Positions 47,939 to 56,877 of a stretch of 64,000 nucleotides of DNA are shown one piece after another (positions within the stretch are counted from its first letter, which is position 1; the number at the start of each line of letters is the position of its first letter). The stretch is from Brevundimonas sp. SGAir0440 (GTDB lineage: Bacteria; Pseudomonadota; Alphaproteobacteria; Caulobacterales; Caulobacteraceae): the NCBI RefSeq assembly GCF_005484585.1, contig NZ_CP039435.1, positions 1,178,001-1,242,000 on the forward strand. The letters run 5' to 3'. A model generated the notes under the pieces. It did not search any database. It saw nothing but the letters and a program-made list of their open reading frames with translations, and was not told where the DNA came from. A program made the position numbers and the translations under genes.

Positions 47939-50900
47939 ATGAAACTGAAGCGTAATTATTTGTTCGGGACGACGGTTCTGGCGGGCATTCTCGCCGTGTC
48001 GGCCCCCGCCTGGGCTCAGGCGCAGCAAACCGCCGCTGAAGCTGCGGACGCTACTCAGGTTGACGAAATCGTCGTCACGGGTTCGCGTATCCGTCGCGAT
48101 CCGACGACCGCGCCGACGCCGCTAATCCAAGTCAGCCGCGAGACCCTGGTGACCTCCGGTCAGAACACGATGATCGACTATCTGGCCACGATCCCGGCTT
48201 TGTCGAACTCGGTCGTCCCCTCCGATACCACCGGCTCCAACTTGGGCGACGGCGGCCTGTCGTTCGCCAACCTGCGCTCGCTGGGCTCCAACCGTACGCT
48301 GACGCTGGTCGACGGCCGTCGTCACGTTGGTTCGAACGGCGGCTCGCTGGCCGTCGACGTCGACACCATTCCCCGTCTGCTGATCGAAAACATCGAGATC
48401 GTCACCGGCGGCGCCTCGTCGGTCTATGGCGCTGACGCAGTCTCCGGCGTGCTGAATTTCAAGCTTCGTCGCGATTTTGAAGGTCTAGAAATCGATGCCA
48501 ACTATGGCCAGAAGAACCAAGACGGGCAGGCCAACAAGCGTATCTCGGCCCTGGTCGGCAAGAATTTCTTTGATGACCGCCTGAACCTGTACGCCTTTGC
48601 CGAGTATGAAGACCTGGACGAAGTTCGCACGAACCAGATTGACTGGATGGCGCGTTCGACATCGTTGGTCACCACTGATGTGGATCCGACCGCCTCTCCC
48701 TACGACGGTGTGACGGATACGACTCTGTTCAGCAACCTGCGCACCATGCAGCGTCTGCGTTGGGGCATCGTGAACCTGGCTAACAATCAGCCGGGTAGCC
48801 CGCTCGGCGATCCGGACATTCCCTACGCCAGTTGCGGCACCGTCGGCCTCAATCCGACGGCCGCCAATTACAGCAACACCAACTGTACGGCGCTGAACCC
48901 CGGTTATTCCTGGGTGTTCGACGGTACGACCGCTCGCTTGGCCGACTTCGGCACGCGCGTCGGCGTGGGCAGCGTTCAACGTGTCCTGAACGTCGGTGGT
49001 GACGGTGAGTTGGCGTCCGAGTACGGCCAGTATTCGCAGGTTCCCGAGTCGAAATCGCAGCGCTACCAGATCGGCGGCAATCTGAAGATCACGTCGGATA
49101 TTCGGGCTCACCTTGAAGCCAAGTACGTGACAGAGGAAACGTTCGACGAAGGACAGCCGACCTTCTTCGACATCTTCATCTCCGACCGCACCGGCGCTGG
49201 TGCGGTCTCGACCATCCGTAGCGGCAGTGCGTTCGACATTCGTCTGAGCGACAACGCCTTCATGCCGGCGAACCTGAAGACGGCGATCCAACAGAACCGG
49301 ATCAACATCTACAGCCAGCCCACAGCGACCCAAGCCGGCCAACTGATTGGCACTGCTCCGGCGCCTTATGCACGTTCGGCCCTGCGTGGTCCGGATCGTA
49401 GCCAGTTCAACACGCGTGACCTGTGGCGCGGTGTGCTGTCGTTTGAGGGCGACCACGAGCGCTTCGGCTTCGTGAAGAACGTTTCCTGGGACGTCGGCTA
49501 CACCTATGGTCAGGTCGAAGTGGTCAACCGTGAGAAGGGCGTCGATGTCGAGCGTATGGCCTTCGCTGCGGACGCCATCGTCAACTCGCAAGGCCAAATC
49601 GTCTGCCGCGTGCAGAACCTGCAAGCACAGAATGCAGCCCTGATCGCCGACGCCGTTCGTGGCGGTGATGTCCGTGGCAGCGCCGCCGGCCGCGCCGCCA
49701 TCAACGAGTGTCAGCCGCTTAACATTTTCGGTAAAGGCAATCAGAGCCAAGCGGCTCTCGACTATGTCTACGCAGAAGTGGGCATCACGGAGCGCAACGA
49801 GCAGGAACAGGCCCTGGCTTCTGTCTCGGGGCAACTTTGGGACTTCTGGGGCGCAGGTCCTCTGGGTCTGGCTGTCGGCGCCGAATATCGCCGGGAGTTC
49901 ACTGAGGCCACCGGTCGTGACGCCGAAACCGGCGATCGTTTCCTTTTCCTGAACACCGGCGCCGACCTGCCGGGGGTTGAGTACACTTCGAACGAAGTCT
50001 TCGCCGAATTGTCGGTGCCGTTGTTCCGTGACTCCTTCTTGGGGCAATATGCGGAACTGAGCGGTTCGTACCGCAGCTTCGACTATTCCACGACCGGAAC
50101 CGGGGACGTCTATGGCGTCAACGTGGTATACCGTCCGATCTCGGACATCGCCTTCAAGTCGAGCTTCAACACCTCCTTGCGCGCGCCCAACCTGAGCGAA
50201 ATCTATTCGCCCTATTCGCAGACCTTCTCGTTCTTCGGATCGGACGACCCCTGCACCACGGCGAACATCAATGCTGCGGGGAATGCGCAGTATCGTGAGA
50301 ACCGGATTCGTAACTGTACGGCTCTGGCTCAAGCCGCCGGCTATACGTTCGACTTCGCCGGCGCTACGGCGACCAACACTGACGATTTCGGCCTGGCTTA
50401 CGGCACGGGCAGCATCGCGGGCGTCAGCGGCGGCAACCCCAGCCTGCAGCCGGAAGAATCGGAAAGCTTCACGTTCTCGACGGTCCTGAAGCCCCGCTTC
50501 ATCCCGAACTTCAGCCTGGTGCTAGACTACTACGAGATCGAAATCTCCAATGTGATCGCTACGGTTACTCCGCAGGTCGCCGCACAAAACTGCGTCAATG
50601 GGTCGACGCTTAATACCGCCGCCTGCGCCACCATTTTCCGTAACAATCCGAACGTTCCGTTCGGCGTCGGCGCTCCCACCGGTGACCCTCTCGGCGGTTA
50701 CATCTCGGGCTCGATCAACTACGCCAAGCGCACCACGCGCGGCTTGGACTTTGATGTTCGGTACAGCGTGGATACCGACGAGTTGTTCGGCAAAAACTGG
50801 GGTCGCTTCGACTACAGCCTGGGCGGTTCGTGGCTGATTGAACAGAAGAACTTCAATAATGCCCAGAATCCGAGCGATTTCACCGAGTCGGCGTCACTGC

Positions 50901-51244
50901 TCTACTATCCGCGGGTCCGATTCACATCGTCGCTGACCTACGCGCCGACGGACCGGCTGAGCATCAACTGGTCGGTCGACTGGCAGACGGCCCAGGACAT
51001 CGTCCAAGCCCGCACGTTCGTCAACAATGCGGATAGCCGCCTAGTCCAATACATGGACACCGGCAACTTCGCCCGTCACGACTTCACCGTCCGCTACAAG
51101 GTGCGTGACGACCTGACGCTGCGTGCTGGTGTGGTGAACGCGTTCGACGCCGAGCAGGCACCGTGGCTTGGATACACTTTGTATTCCAACTTCGACCCAT
51201 ACGGCACCCGTTACTTCTTCGGTCTGAACCTGCGCACCTGGTAG
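47939..51244 (+). CDS. TonB-dependent receptor located between ftsA and ftsZ
   Basis: 1101 residues: signal peptide (LAVSAPAWAQ), EIVVTGSRIRRDPTTAPTP, plug domain with FANLRSLGSNRTLTLVDGRR and GGASSVYGADAVSGVLNFKL, then a long barrel ending in YFFGLNLRTW. It belongs to the large receptors (about 1000 residues) with SxYGADAVAGV-type plugs; the ligand is unknown. Codon use appears more mixed than in ftsA and ftsZ, with many T-ending codons, hinting at separate origin. It has its own terminator, and a candidate promoter, so it seems an independent unit placed inside the division cluster. Confidence 0.93.
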   Translation: MKLKRNYLFGTTVLAGILAVSAPAWAQAQQTAAEAADATQVDEIVVTGSRIRRDPTTAPTPLIQVSRETLVTSGQNTMIDYLATIPALSNSVVPSDTTGSNLGDGGLSFANLRSLGSNRTLTLVDGRRHVGSNGGSLAVDVDTIPRLLIENIEIVTGGASSVYGADAVSGVLNFKLRRDFEGLEIDANYGQKNQDGQANKRISALVGKNFFDDRLNLYAFAEYEDLDEVRTNQIDWMARSTSLVTTDVDPTASPYDGVTDTTLFSNLRTMQRLRWGIVNLANNQPGSPLGDPDIPYASCGTVGLNPTAANYSNTNCTALNPGYSWVFDGTTARLADFGTRVGVGSVQRVLNVGGDGELASEYGQYSQVPESKSQRYQIGGNLKITSDIRAHLEAKYVTEETFDEGQPTFFDIFISDRTGAGAVSTIRSGSAFDIRLSDNAFMPANLKTAIQQNRINIYSQPTATQAGQLIGTAPAPYARSALRGPDRSQFNTRDLWRGVLSFEGDHERFGFVKNVSWDVGYTYGQVEVVNREKGVDVERMAFAADAIVNSQGQIVCRVQNLQAQNAALIADAVRGGDVRGSAAGRAAINECQPLNIFGKGNQSQAALDYVYAEVGITERNEQEQALASVSGQLWDFWGAGPLGLAVGAEYRREFTEATGRDAETGDRFLFLNTGADLPGVEYTSNEVFAELSVPLFRDSFLGQYAELSGSYRSFDYSTTGTGDVYGVNVVYRPISDIAFKSSFNTSLRAPNLSEIYSPYSQTFSFFGSDDPCTTANINAAGNAQYRENRIRNCTALAQAAGYTFDFAGATATNTDDFGLAYGTGSIAGVSGGNPSLQPEESESFTFSTVLKPRFIPNFSLVLDYYEIEISNVIATVTPQVAAQNCVNGSTLNTAACATIFRNNPNVPFGVGAPTGDPLGGYISGSINYAKRTTRGLDFDVRYSVDTDELFGKNWGRFDYSLGGSWLIEQKNFNNAQNPSDFTESASLLYYPRVRFTSSLTYAPTDRLSINWSVDWQTAQDIVQARTFVNNADSRLVQYMDTGNFARHDFTVRYKVRDDLTLRAGVVNAFDAEQAPWLGYTLYSNFDPYGTRYFFGLNLRTW

Positions 51245-51265
51245 GTTTAGCTTCAGCGAAACGGA

Positions 51266-51299
51266 AAGGGCGGCTCGAAAGAGCCGCCCTTTTCTTTTG
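51266..51299 (+). terminator. rho-independent terminator after the TonB receptor gene
   Basis: A perfect 11-bp stem (AAGGGCGGCTC, 51266-51276; GAGCCGCCCTT, 51281-51291) with GAAA loop is followed by TTTCTTTT. It would isolate ftsZ transcription from the upstream genes. Confidence 0.88.
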
Positions 51300-51349
51300 T
51301 CGACAGGAAAAGTCCAGCAACGCTTTCGGTTTGGGGTGTTCTTCGGTCC

Positions 51350-51425
51350 GACTCACATTATCGCCGTAACCTTCTCTTAACCTTCATGGGCGCAATCCTT
51401 AACGCGCTCATAACCAAAGCGATTC
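51350..51425 (+). promoter_or_regulatory. ftsZ control region: two CtrA-like boxes flanked by two GANTC sites
   Basis: GTAA-N7-TTAA at 51365-51379 and TTAA-N7-ATAA at 51398-51412 each match the CtrA pattern TTAA-N7-TTAA in seven of eight positions. GACTC (51350-51354) and GATTC (51421-51425) are GANTC sites, the CcrM methylation sequence. The block lies 54-130 bases before the ftsZ ATG and beyond a terminator. In Caulobacter crescentus, CtrA represses ftsZ and CcrM methylation promotes it, so this fits cell-cycle control. Confidence 0.62.
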
Positions 51426-51478
51426 GGCGGGGCGGTCGGTTGGTTTGAAGGGGCGGGTCAGCAGGTCGGAAACAGAAA

Positions 51479-53065
51479 ATGTCGCTTTCATTGGTCAAGC
51501 CGCAACACACTGAACTGAAGCCCCGCATCGTCGTGTTCGGCGTCGGCGGCGCCGGCGGCAACGCCGTGAACAATATGATCGACGCCGGCCTCGAAGGGGT
51601 CGAGTTCGTCGTGGCCAACACCGACGCGCAGCACCTCAGCTTCGCCAAGACCGATCGCCGCATCCAACTGGGCGAGACCATCACCCAAGGCCTGGGCGCC
51701 GGCGCCCACCCCGAAGTCGGCATGAACGCCGCCGAGGAATCCGCCGACGAGATCCATCAGCACCTGGAAGGTGCGCACATGGTCTTCATCACCTGCGGCA
51801 TGGGCGGCGGCACCGGCACCGGCGCGGCGCCGGTCATCGCCAAATGCGCGCGTGATCGCGGCATCCTGACCGTCGGCGTGGTGACCAAGCCCTTCACCTT
51901 CGAAGGGCGTCACCGCATGCGTCTGGCCGATGCGGGCGTCGCCGAGCTGCAACGCTATGTCGATACCCTGATCGTCATCCCGAATCAGAACCTGTTCCGC
52001 GTCGCCAATGAGCGCACGACCTTCGCCGACGCCTTCGGCATGGCCGATCAGGTCCTGCACTCCGGCGTGCGCTCAATCACCGACCTGATGATCCTGCCGG
52101 GCCTGATCAACCTGGACTTCGCCGACGTGCGCGCCGTCATGTCCGAGATGGGCAAGGCGATGATGGGCACGGGCGAGGCCACGGGCGACGACCGCGCCCT
52201 GTTGGCGGCCCAGAACGCCATCGCCAACCCGCTGCTGGACGAGACCAGCCTGAAGGGCGCCAAGGCCGTGCTGGTGAACATCACCGGCGGTCTGGACATG
52301 ACCCTGCTGGAAGTCGACGAGGCCGCCAACGCCATCAGCGCAGAAGTGGACGGCGACGCCAACATCATCTTCGGTGCGGCCTTCGACCCGGCCCTGGATG
52401 GCAAGATCCGCGTCTCGGTCGTCGCGACCGGCATGGACGAGGGCGAAGTGCGTCGCATTGAACCCATCGCCCCGCCGGCCGCCAGCGCGCCGCTGGCCAG
52501 CCATGATGCGCGCCGCTCGGCCGGCGGCCTGTATGGCACGCAAGCCTCGCGCGCCCCGGAGCCGACCCGCGACACCTATCGCGAGCCGGTCCGCGCCGAA
52601 GCCCCGCGCGCGCCCGAGCCCCGCATCGAGCCGGCGCCGGTCGTGCCGACCTTTCAGGCCCCTGCCGCTCGCGAACCGGAACCGCGCCCCGAGCCGGTGA
52701 TCCGCGTCGCCGAGCCGCAGCCGCGCACTCTGGACCCCATCGTCGATCCTTGGGTCGAGGAATATGAAACCCGGGCACCGGCTCCGCGCGTCGCGCCGCA
52801 AGGTGATCTCTACGAGCGCGCCGCGCCTGCGGCCCAGCAACCCCAAGCTGACGATGGTTACGACGACCGTGACCACCGCCGCAGCGGCTGGAGCCTGTTC
52901 GGGCGCGGCAAACGCACCCAGCCTCAGCACGATATGTCCTATGCGCCGCAATCGTCGCACTCGGCGCGCGCGTCGGCTCAACCGGTCCAACAGCCAGAAC
53001 CGGAGGCGGGACAGGCCGATGATGACCTGGAAATCCCATCCTTTCTCCGCCGTCTGGCCAACTAA
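51479..53065 (+). CDS. ftsZ: cell division protein FtsZ
   Basis: 528 residues. The GTPase domain shows [16 protein letters not shown], the tubulin signature [18 protein letters not shown] and the T7 loop [11 protein letters not shown]. Residues ~330-515 are a long Pro/Arg/Glu-rich linker, as in Caulobacter FtsZ, and the conserved C-terminal peptide is [12 protein letters not shown]. The full length is greater than in E. coli (383) because of this linker. It polymerises into the Z-ring. It is separated from ftsA by the receptor gene and followed by its own terminator. Confidence 0.97.
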   Translation: MSLSLVKPQHTELKPRIVVFGVGGAGGNAVNNMIDAGLEGVEFVVANTDAQHLSFAKTDRRIQLGETITQGLGAGAHPEVGMNAAEESADEIHQHLEGAHMVFITCGMGGGTGTGAAPVIAKCARDRGILTVGVVTKPFTFEGRHRMRLADAGVAELQRYVDTLIVIPNQNLFRVANERTTFADAFGMADQVLHSGVRSITDLMILPGLINLDFADVRAVMSEMGKAMMGTGEATGDDRALLAAQNAIANPLLDETSLKGAKAVLVNITGGLDMTLLEVDEAANAISAEVDGDANIIFGAAFDPALDGKIRVSVVATGMDEGEVRRIEPIAPPAASAPLASHDARRSAGGLYGTQASRAPEPTRDTYREPVRAEAPRAPEPRIEPAPVVPTFQAPAAREPEPRPEPVIRVAEPQPRTLDPIVDPWVEEYETRAPAPRVAPQGDLYERAAPAAQQPQADDGYDDRDHRRSGWSLFGRGKRTQPQHDMSYAPQSSHSARASAQPVQQPEPEAGQADDDLEIPSFLRRLAN

Positions 53066-53085
53066 ACATCCCAAATGACGACCAA

Positions 53086-53121
53086 ACGCCTCGGAGCCCG
53101 CCTCCGAGGCGTTTCTCGTTT
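53086..53121 (+). terminator. rho-independent terminator after ftsZ
   Basis: An 11-bp stem (ACGCCTCGGAG, 53086-53096; CTCCGAGGCGT, 53102-53112) with loop CCCGC is followed by TTCTCGTTT, a moderately T-rich tail. Confidence 0.75.
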
Positions 53122-53217
53122 CCGGATGTGTCTCAGACCGAAACAATCCGAAACCGGACTTTGATTTCGCGCTTGCGGCATGACCGCTAATGACACCCAG
53201 GGCGCAATACGCACGGC

Positions 53218-54150
53218 GTGCGGCGCGCAAAGGAAAGAGCGAGTTCAGGTTTGTCGGTCAGAAACGACCATCACGAACGCACCATCGTCGCCCCGGCCAT
53301 CATCGCCGGGGTCGGGGTGCACACCGGCCGTCGGGTTCGGCTGGCGGTTCGGCCTGCGCCGTCGGGCACGGGCATCGTCTTCGTGCGCACCGACATCACC
53401 GACCGCGACAACCGCATTCCGGTGTCGGGCGATGCGGTCGTTGACGCCCGCCTGAACACCATGATCGAGAACGGCGCGGGCGTTCGCCTGTCGACGATCG
53501 AGCATCTGATGGCCGCCTTCGCCGCGCTGGGCGTGTCGAACGCCGTGGTCGAGGTGGACGGACCGGAGCTGCCGATCCTGGACGGTTCTGCGCTGGAGTT
53601 CGTGAAGCTGCTGGACCGCGCCGGTTTCCGACCGCAGCCGACGCCGCAGCGCTATATCGAGATCCTGGAAACGGTTCATGTCGTCGAGGGCGACAAGCAT
53701 GCGGCCCTGATGCCGTGCGACCGCTACGAGATGCGGTTCGAGATCGACTTCCCGTCGGCCGTGATCGGCAATCAGGTGATCGACTTCGTCGTGGACGAAC
53801 CGACCTTCCGCAAGCAGATCATGGCCTGCCGCACGTTCGGGTTCGCCCATGAGGTCGAGGCGCTGCGCAAGGCGGGCCTGGCGCGCGGCGGTTCGCTGGA
53901 GAACGCCGTGGTCATCGACGGCGACGAGATTCTGAATCCCGGCGGCCTGCGCATGGAACGCGAGTTCGTGCGTCACAAGGCGCTGGACGCCATCGGCGAC
54001 CTGTATGTGCTGGGCGCGCCCCTGCTGGGTCGTTACGAAGGCTACAAGGCCGGTCACGCCCTGAATAACAAGCTGGTCCGCGCCCTGCTGGCCGCCCCGC
54101 ACGCGTGGCGTGAAGTGACCCGCGTGCCGGAGCTGGCGCGCGCGGGCTGA
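53218..54150 (+). CDS. lpxC: UDP-3-O-acyl-N-acetylglucosamine deacetylase
   Basis: The zinc enzyme that commits UDP-GlcNAc to lipid A synthesis; 310 residues from the GTG at 53218. Zinc and catalytic residues are in STIEHLMAAFAALG, HKALDAIGDLYVLG and GYKAGHALNNKL. RTIVAPAIIAGVGVHTGRRV is the family N terminus. No ATG is available. A TTG at 53251 with a GAG-rich site 7 bases upstream is an equally good start (299 residues). It follows ftsZ, the usual place at the end of the division cluster. Confidence 0.95.
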   Translation: MRRAKERASSGLSVRNDHHERTIVAPAIIAGVGVHTGRRVRLAVRPAPSGTGIVFVRTDITDRDNRIPVSGDAVVDARLNTMIENGAGVRLSTIEHLMAAFAALGVSNAVVEVDGPELPILDGSALEFVKLLDRAGFRPQPTPQRYIEILETVHVVEGDKHAALMPCDRYEMRFEIDFPSAVIGNQVIDFVVDEPTFRKQIMACRTFGFAHEVEALRKAGLARGGSLENAVVIDGDEILNPGGLRMEREFVRHKALDAIGDLYVLGAPLLGRYEGYKAGHALNNKLVRALLAAPHAWREVTRVPELARAG

Positions 54151-54192
54151 CATTCGGTTGACCTCACTGCGCATTTTGGCGTGAGTTGAGGA

Positions 54193-55011
54193 ATGCGCAA
54201 TCTTGATCCGACGATGTCGCCAGAGGCTGTGACGCAGGTCGATGCACTGCTGCGGCAAGTTCGGATTGACCATCAGGTCCATATTCCGCTGGCGATCGAG
54301 AGCGGCAGCCGTGCGTGGGGATTTCCCTCACCGGACAGCGATTACGATTGTCGCTTCATCTATGTCCGCCCCGCCGCGCAGTCGTTGTCGATCTGGCCGA
54401 AACGTGACGTGATCGAGATGCCGCTGGTGGGCGACATGGATGTCAATGGCTGGGACCTTTCGAAGGCCCTCCGACTGCTGCTTAAAGGCAATGCGGTCGT
54501 TGTCGAATGGTTGAATTCCCCGATTGTCTACAGCGGAGACATCATATTCCGTGATGAAATGCTGTCATTCGCCAATACCTGGCTCGATCGCGGCCGCATA
54601 GTCACCCATTACCTTCACCTCGGAAGACGACAGCTTGATGTGCATCTGGAGAACGACGGCACCATTCCACTGAAGAAGCTGTTCTATGCGTTGCGTCCGG
54701 CGATGGCGTTACGTTGGCTGCGTCTCCATGCTGGTTCAGCCGTCGCCCCCATGAGCCTTTCTGTCTTGGTGGATGAGGCGGAGACGCCACGTGCGTTGCG
54801 CGCCCAGCTGACGGAGCTGGTGGAGTTGAAAGCCAGCACTAGAGAGATGGGGCGAGGACAGGCGCCGTCCGTCCTTATTGAGTTCATTCAGCAAGAACTA
54901 GAACACGGCGTTCAGTTTGCGGGGAGCACCCCTCCAATCGCAGACGAAGCTATGGTGGCGGCAGACGCCCTTTATGAGAGAACAACCCGTCGGCTCGACC
55001 TGTCGCTTTAA
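54193..55011 (+). CDS. COG3541-like nucleotidyltransferase (DNA polymerase beta superfamily)
   Basis: 272 residues. The nucleotidyltransferase motif is at residues ~35-58: IESGSRAWGFPSPDSDYDCRFIY, that is GSRAWGF then SDYDCR with the paired Asp that should bind Mg. This pattern is typical of PF10127/COG3541 proteins, some of which are annotated with RNA repair. The C-terminal part is helical, with no recognised domain. No partner gene (RNA ligase, toxin-antitoxin mate) is adjacent. Codon use seems less GC-biased than in lpxC. Its 3' end overlaps the convergent pgeF by 4 bases. Function and substrate are unknown. Confidence 0.78.
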   Translation: MRNLDPTMSPEAVTQVDALLRQVRIDHQVHIPLAIESGSRAWGFPSPDSDYDCRFIYVRPAAQSLSIWPKRDVIEMPLVGDMDVNGWDLSKALRLLLKGNAVVVEWLNSPIVYSGDIIFRDEMLSFANTWLDRGRIVTHYLHLGRRQLDVHLENDGTIPLKKLFYALRPAMALRWLRLHAGSAVAPMSLSVLVDEAETPRALRAQLTELVELKASTREMGRGQAPSVLIEFIQQELEHGVQFAGSTPPIADEAMVAADALYERTTRRLDLSL

Positions 55012-55778
55012 ACTCCAATCACGCTGATCAATCGACCGAAGTCCGGCTCGCCGTGCTGGAAGGCGCGGCGGTTCGAATAGAACCGCTCTGCGTCCGCGCA
55101 GGTGTCGTGGCCGGTCCAGACGGCCTGACCGACCCCCGCCTGCTGCAGCCGCCACAGTACGAAGCCAGGCAGGTCGAACTGGCGTTTGTCGTCGGTTTCT
55201 CCGGGGTGGAAGAAGCGGTCGCTGCCAGGATCATGGTGTGTAAAGCGACCTTCGAAATCGACGCCGACCTCATAGCTGGCGGGCGCGATGCAGGGGCCGA
55301 CGACGGCGACCACCCGCCGAGGTTCGGCGCCCAGGGCCTGCATGGCGGAAACGGCGGAGTGGATGACGCCGCCCAGCGCGCCCTTCCAGCCGGCGTGGAC
55401 GGCGGCGACGATACGGGTCTCGGGATCGGCCATCAGGATCGGCGCGCAGTCGGCGGTCAGGATGGAACACAGCAGGCCCGGCTCGGCCGAGACGACGGCG
55501 TCGCCCTCCGGACGATCGCCATGCCAGGGACCTTCGGCCACACGCGCCACGGCGGAATGGATCTGGTAACAGCCGTTCAGCTGGTCCGGGTCGGCGTTGA
55601 AATGGCCCGCGACACGCCGGCGGTTTTCGGCGACGGCGGCCGGGTCGTCCTTGGAGCCGACGCCAGCGTTCAACCCTTCATAGAGGCCGGTCGAGACGCC
55701 GCCCGCGCGGGTGAAGAAGCCGTGGGCGATGCCGGCGGCGGTCAGAAGCGGGTGGGTGATGGGGGCGAGATCGCTCAT
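55008..55778 (-). CDS. pgeF: peptidoglycan editing factor PgeF (YfiH/laccase-domain)
   Basis: 256 residues of the multicopper polyphenol oxidase fold. Metal/catalytic residues are seen in NGCYQIHSAVARV, LTADCAPILMADP and AAVHAGWKGALGG, followed by GPCIAPASYEVG. Family members act in the cytoplasm to remove misincorporated L-Ser from peptidoglycan precursors; other activities on purine nucleosides are also reported. It is downstream of the methyltransferase and lgt on the same strand (14-base gap), probably one operon. Confidence 0.93.
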   Translation of the reverse strand: MSDLAPITHPLLTAAGIAHGFFTRAGGVSTGLYEGLNAGVGSKDDPAAVAENRRRVAGHFNADPDQLNGCYQIHSAVARVAEGPWHGDRPEGDAVVSAEPGLLCSILTADCAPILMADPETRIVAAVHAGWKGALGGVIHSAVSAMQALGAEPRRVVAVVGPCIAPASYEVGVDFEGRFTHHDPGSDRFFHPGETDDKRQFDLPGFVLWRLQQAGVGQAVWTGHDTCADAERFYSNRRAFQHGEPDFGRLISVIGV

Positions 55779-55791
55779 GCCCCCACCTATA

Positions 55792-56877
55792 TCAGGCGTC
55801 CCAGCCGGGCACGACCAGGGATCGGGGGGCGAAGATGGCGGCGGCCTTGAACAGGGCGCCCATCTGGTCGTCGCCAGTCAGCCGGTCCAGCTGGCGGTCG
55901 ATGACGCCGGAGGCGGCAGGCCGGCCGGCTTTCAGCGCCTCGGCGCGGGCCTCGATGCCTAGGCGGCGCAGAAACTCGCCCTGGGGCAGGCTGCCGGTGA
56001 CGTCAGCGCCCGTGCGGACGGCCGCTTCCAGCACTAGGGGGAAGTCGGCCCATTGGGTCAGGTCGGCTTCGCCGGGCGTGGCGAGGGGATCCACCTTCTG
56101 GTGACGACGCAGGGCCTGGAGCGTGTCTCCGGCCTCGGGCCGGGCGCGGCCATAGTCGATCAGCAGGGCGGCGCCCGAGGCGGCCTTCATCAACAGGCCG
56201 AGGTCGCGGCCGAAGACCGCCTGCTGGTCCGAAATTTCCAGAATGCCGCCCGGCGCGATTTCGAAGTCTGGCTTCTGAAAACCGCCGGACATGGCGGTCA
56301 GGCCGAACATCAGGTCGCCATCGTCTGTGACGCCGACGCGGCGCTCGGCCCAGCCGCCGTCGGTGCGGACGAACTGGCGCGCGGGCATGCAGTCCAGCAC
56401 TTCGTTGGCGATCAAGATGACCGGGGCGTCGGTCTCGATCGCCGTCAGGCTGCGGACCCAGCGCGGCGACAGGTCGGCGCCGGCCAGGGCCTTGGCCTGG
56501 AGATCGCGCAAGGGGGCGCTGGGTTCGATCAGGATCAGATCGCAGGCTTCAAGAAAGCCCGGGACCAGGCGGGCGGCGCGTAACGCGTCGCTCATCAACG
56601 TGCCGTCGCCGGGGCCGACCTCGACCAGGCGGAACCGCTCGGGCGCGCCCAGCCGGTTCCAGGTTTCGACCGCCCACAGGCCGATCAGTTCGCCGAACAT
56701 CTGGCTGACCAGGGGGGCGGTGATGAAGTCACCGCGCGCGCCCAAATCCGGACGCGACGCATAGTAGCCGCCCTTGGGATCGTGCAGGCAGCGGGTGACG
56801 TAGTCGGCGACCGTCATCGGACCCGTCAGGGCGATCTCGCGCGCCAGACGGGCCTTCAGGGTTTCGGCCTCGCTCAT
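55792..56877 (-). CDS. class I SAM-dependent methyltransferase, MidA/NDUFAF7 family
   Basis: 361 residues. GARGDFITAPLVSQMFGELIGLWAVETW (in part DFITAPLVSQMFGELIG) is the family hallmark, followed by the SAM-binding VEVGPGDGTLMSDALRA. In mitochondria the NDUFAF7 relative methylates an arginine of a complex I subunit; the bacterial target is not established. It overlaps lgt by ATGA on the upstream side and precedes pgeF. Confidence 0.92.
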   Translation of the reverse strand: MSEAETLKARLAREIALTGPMTVADYVTRCLHDPKGGYYASRPDLGARGDFITAPLVSQMFGELIGLWAVETWNRLGAPERFRLVEVGPGDGTLMSDALRAARLVPGFLEACDLILIEPSAPLRDLQAKALAGADLSPRWVRSLTAIETDAPVILIANEVLDCMPARQFVRTDGGWAERRVGVTDDGDLMFGLTAMSGGFQKPDFEIAPGGILEISDQQAVFGRDLGLLMKAASGAALLIDYGRARPEAGDTLQALRRHQKVDPLATPGEADLTQWADFPLVLEAAVRTGADVTGSLPQGEFLRRLGIEARAEALKAGRPAASGVIDRQLDRLTGDDQMGALFKAAAIFAPRSLVVPGWDA

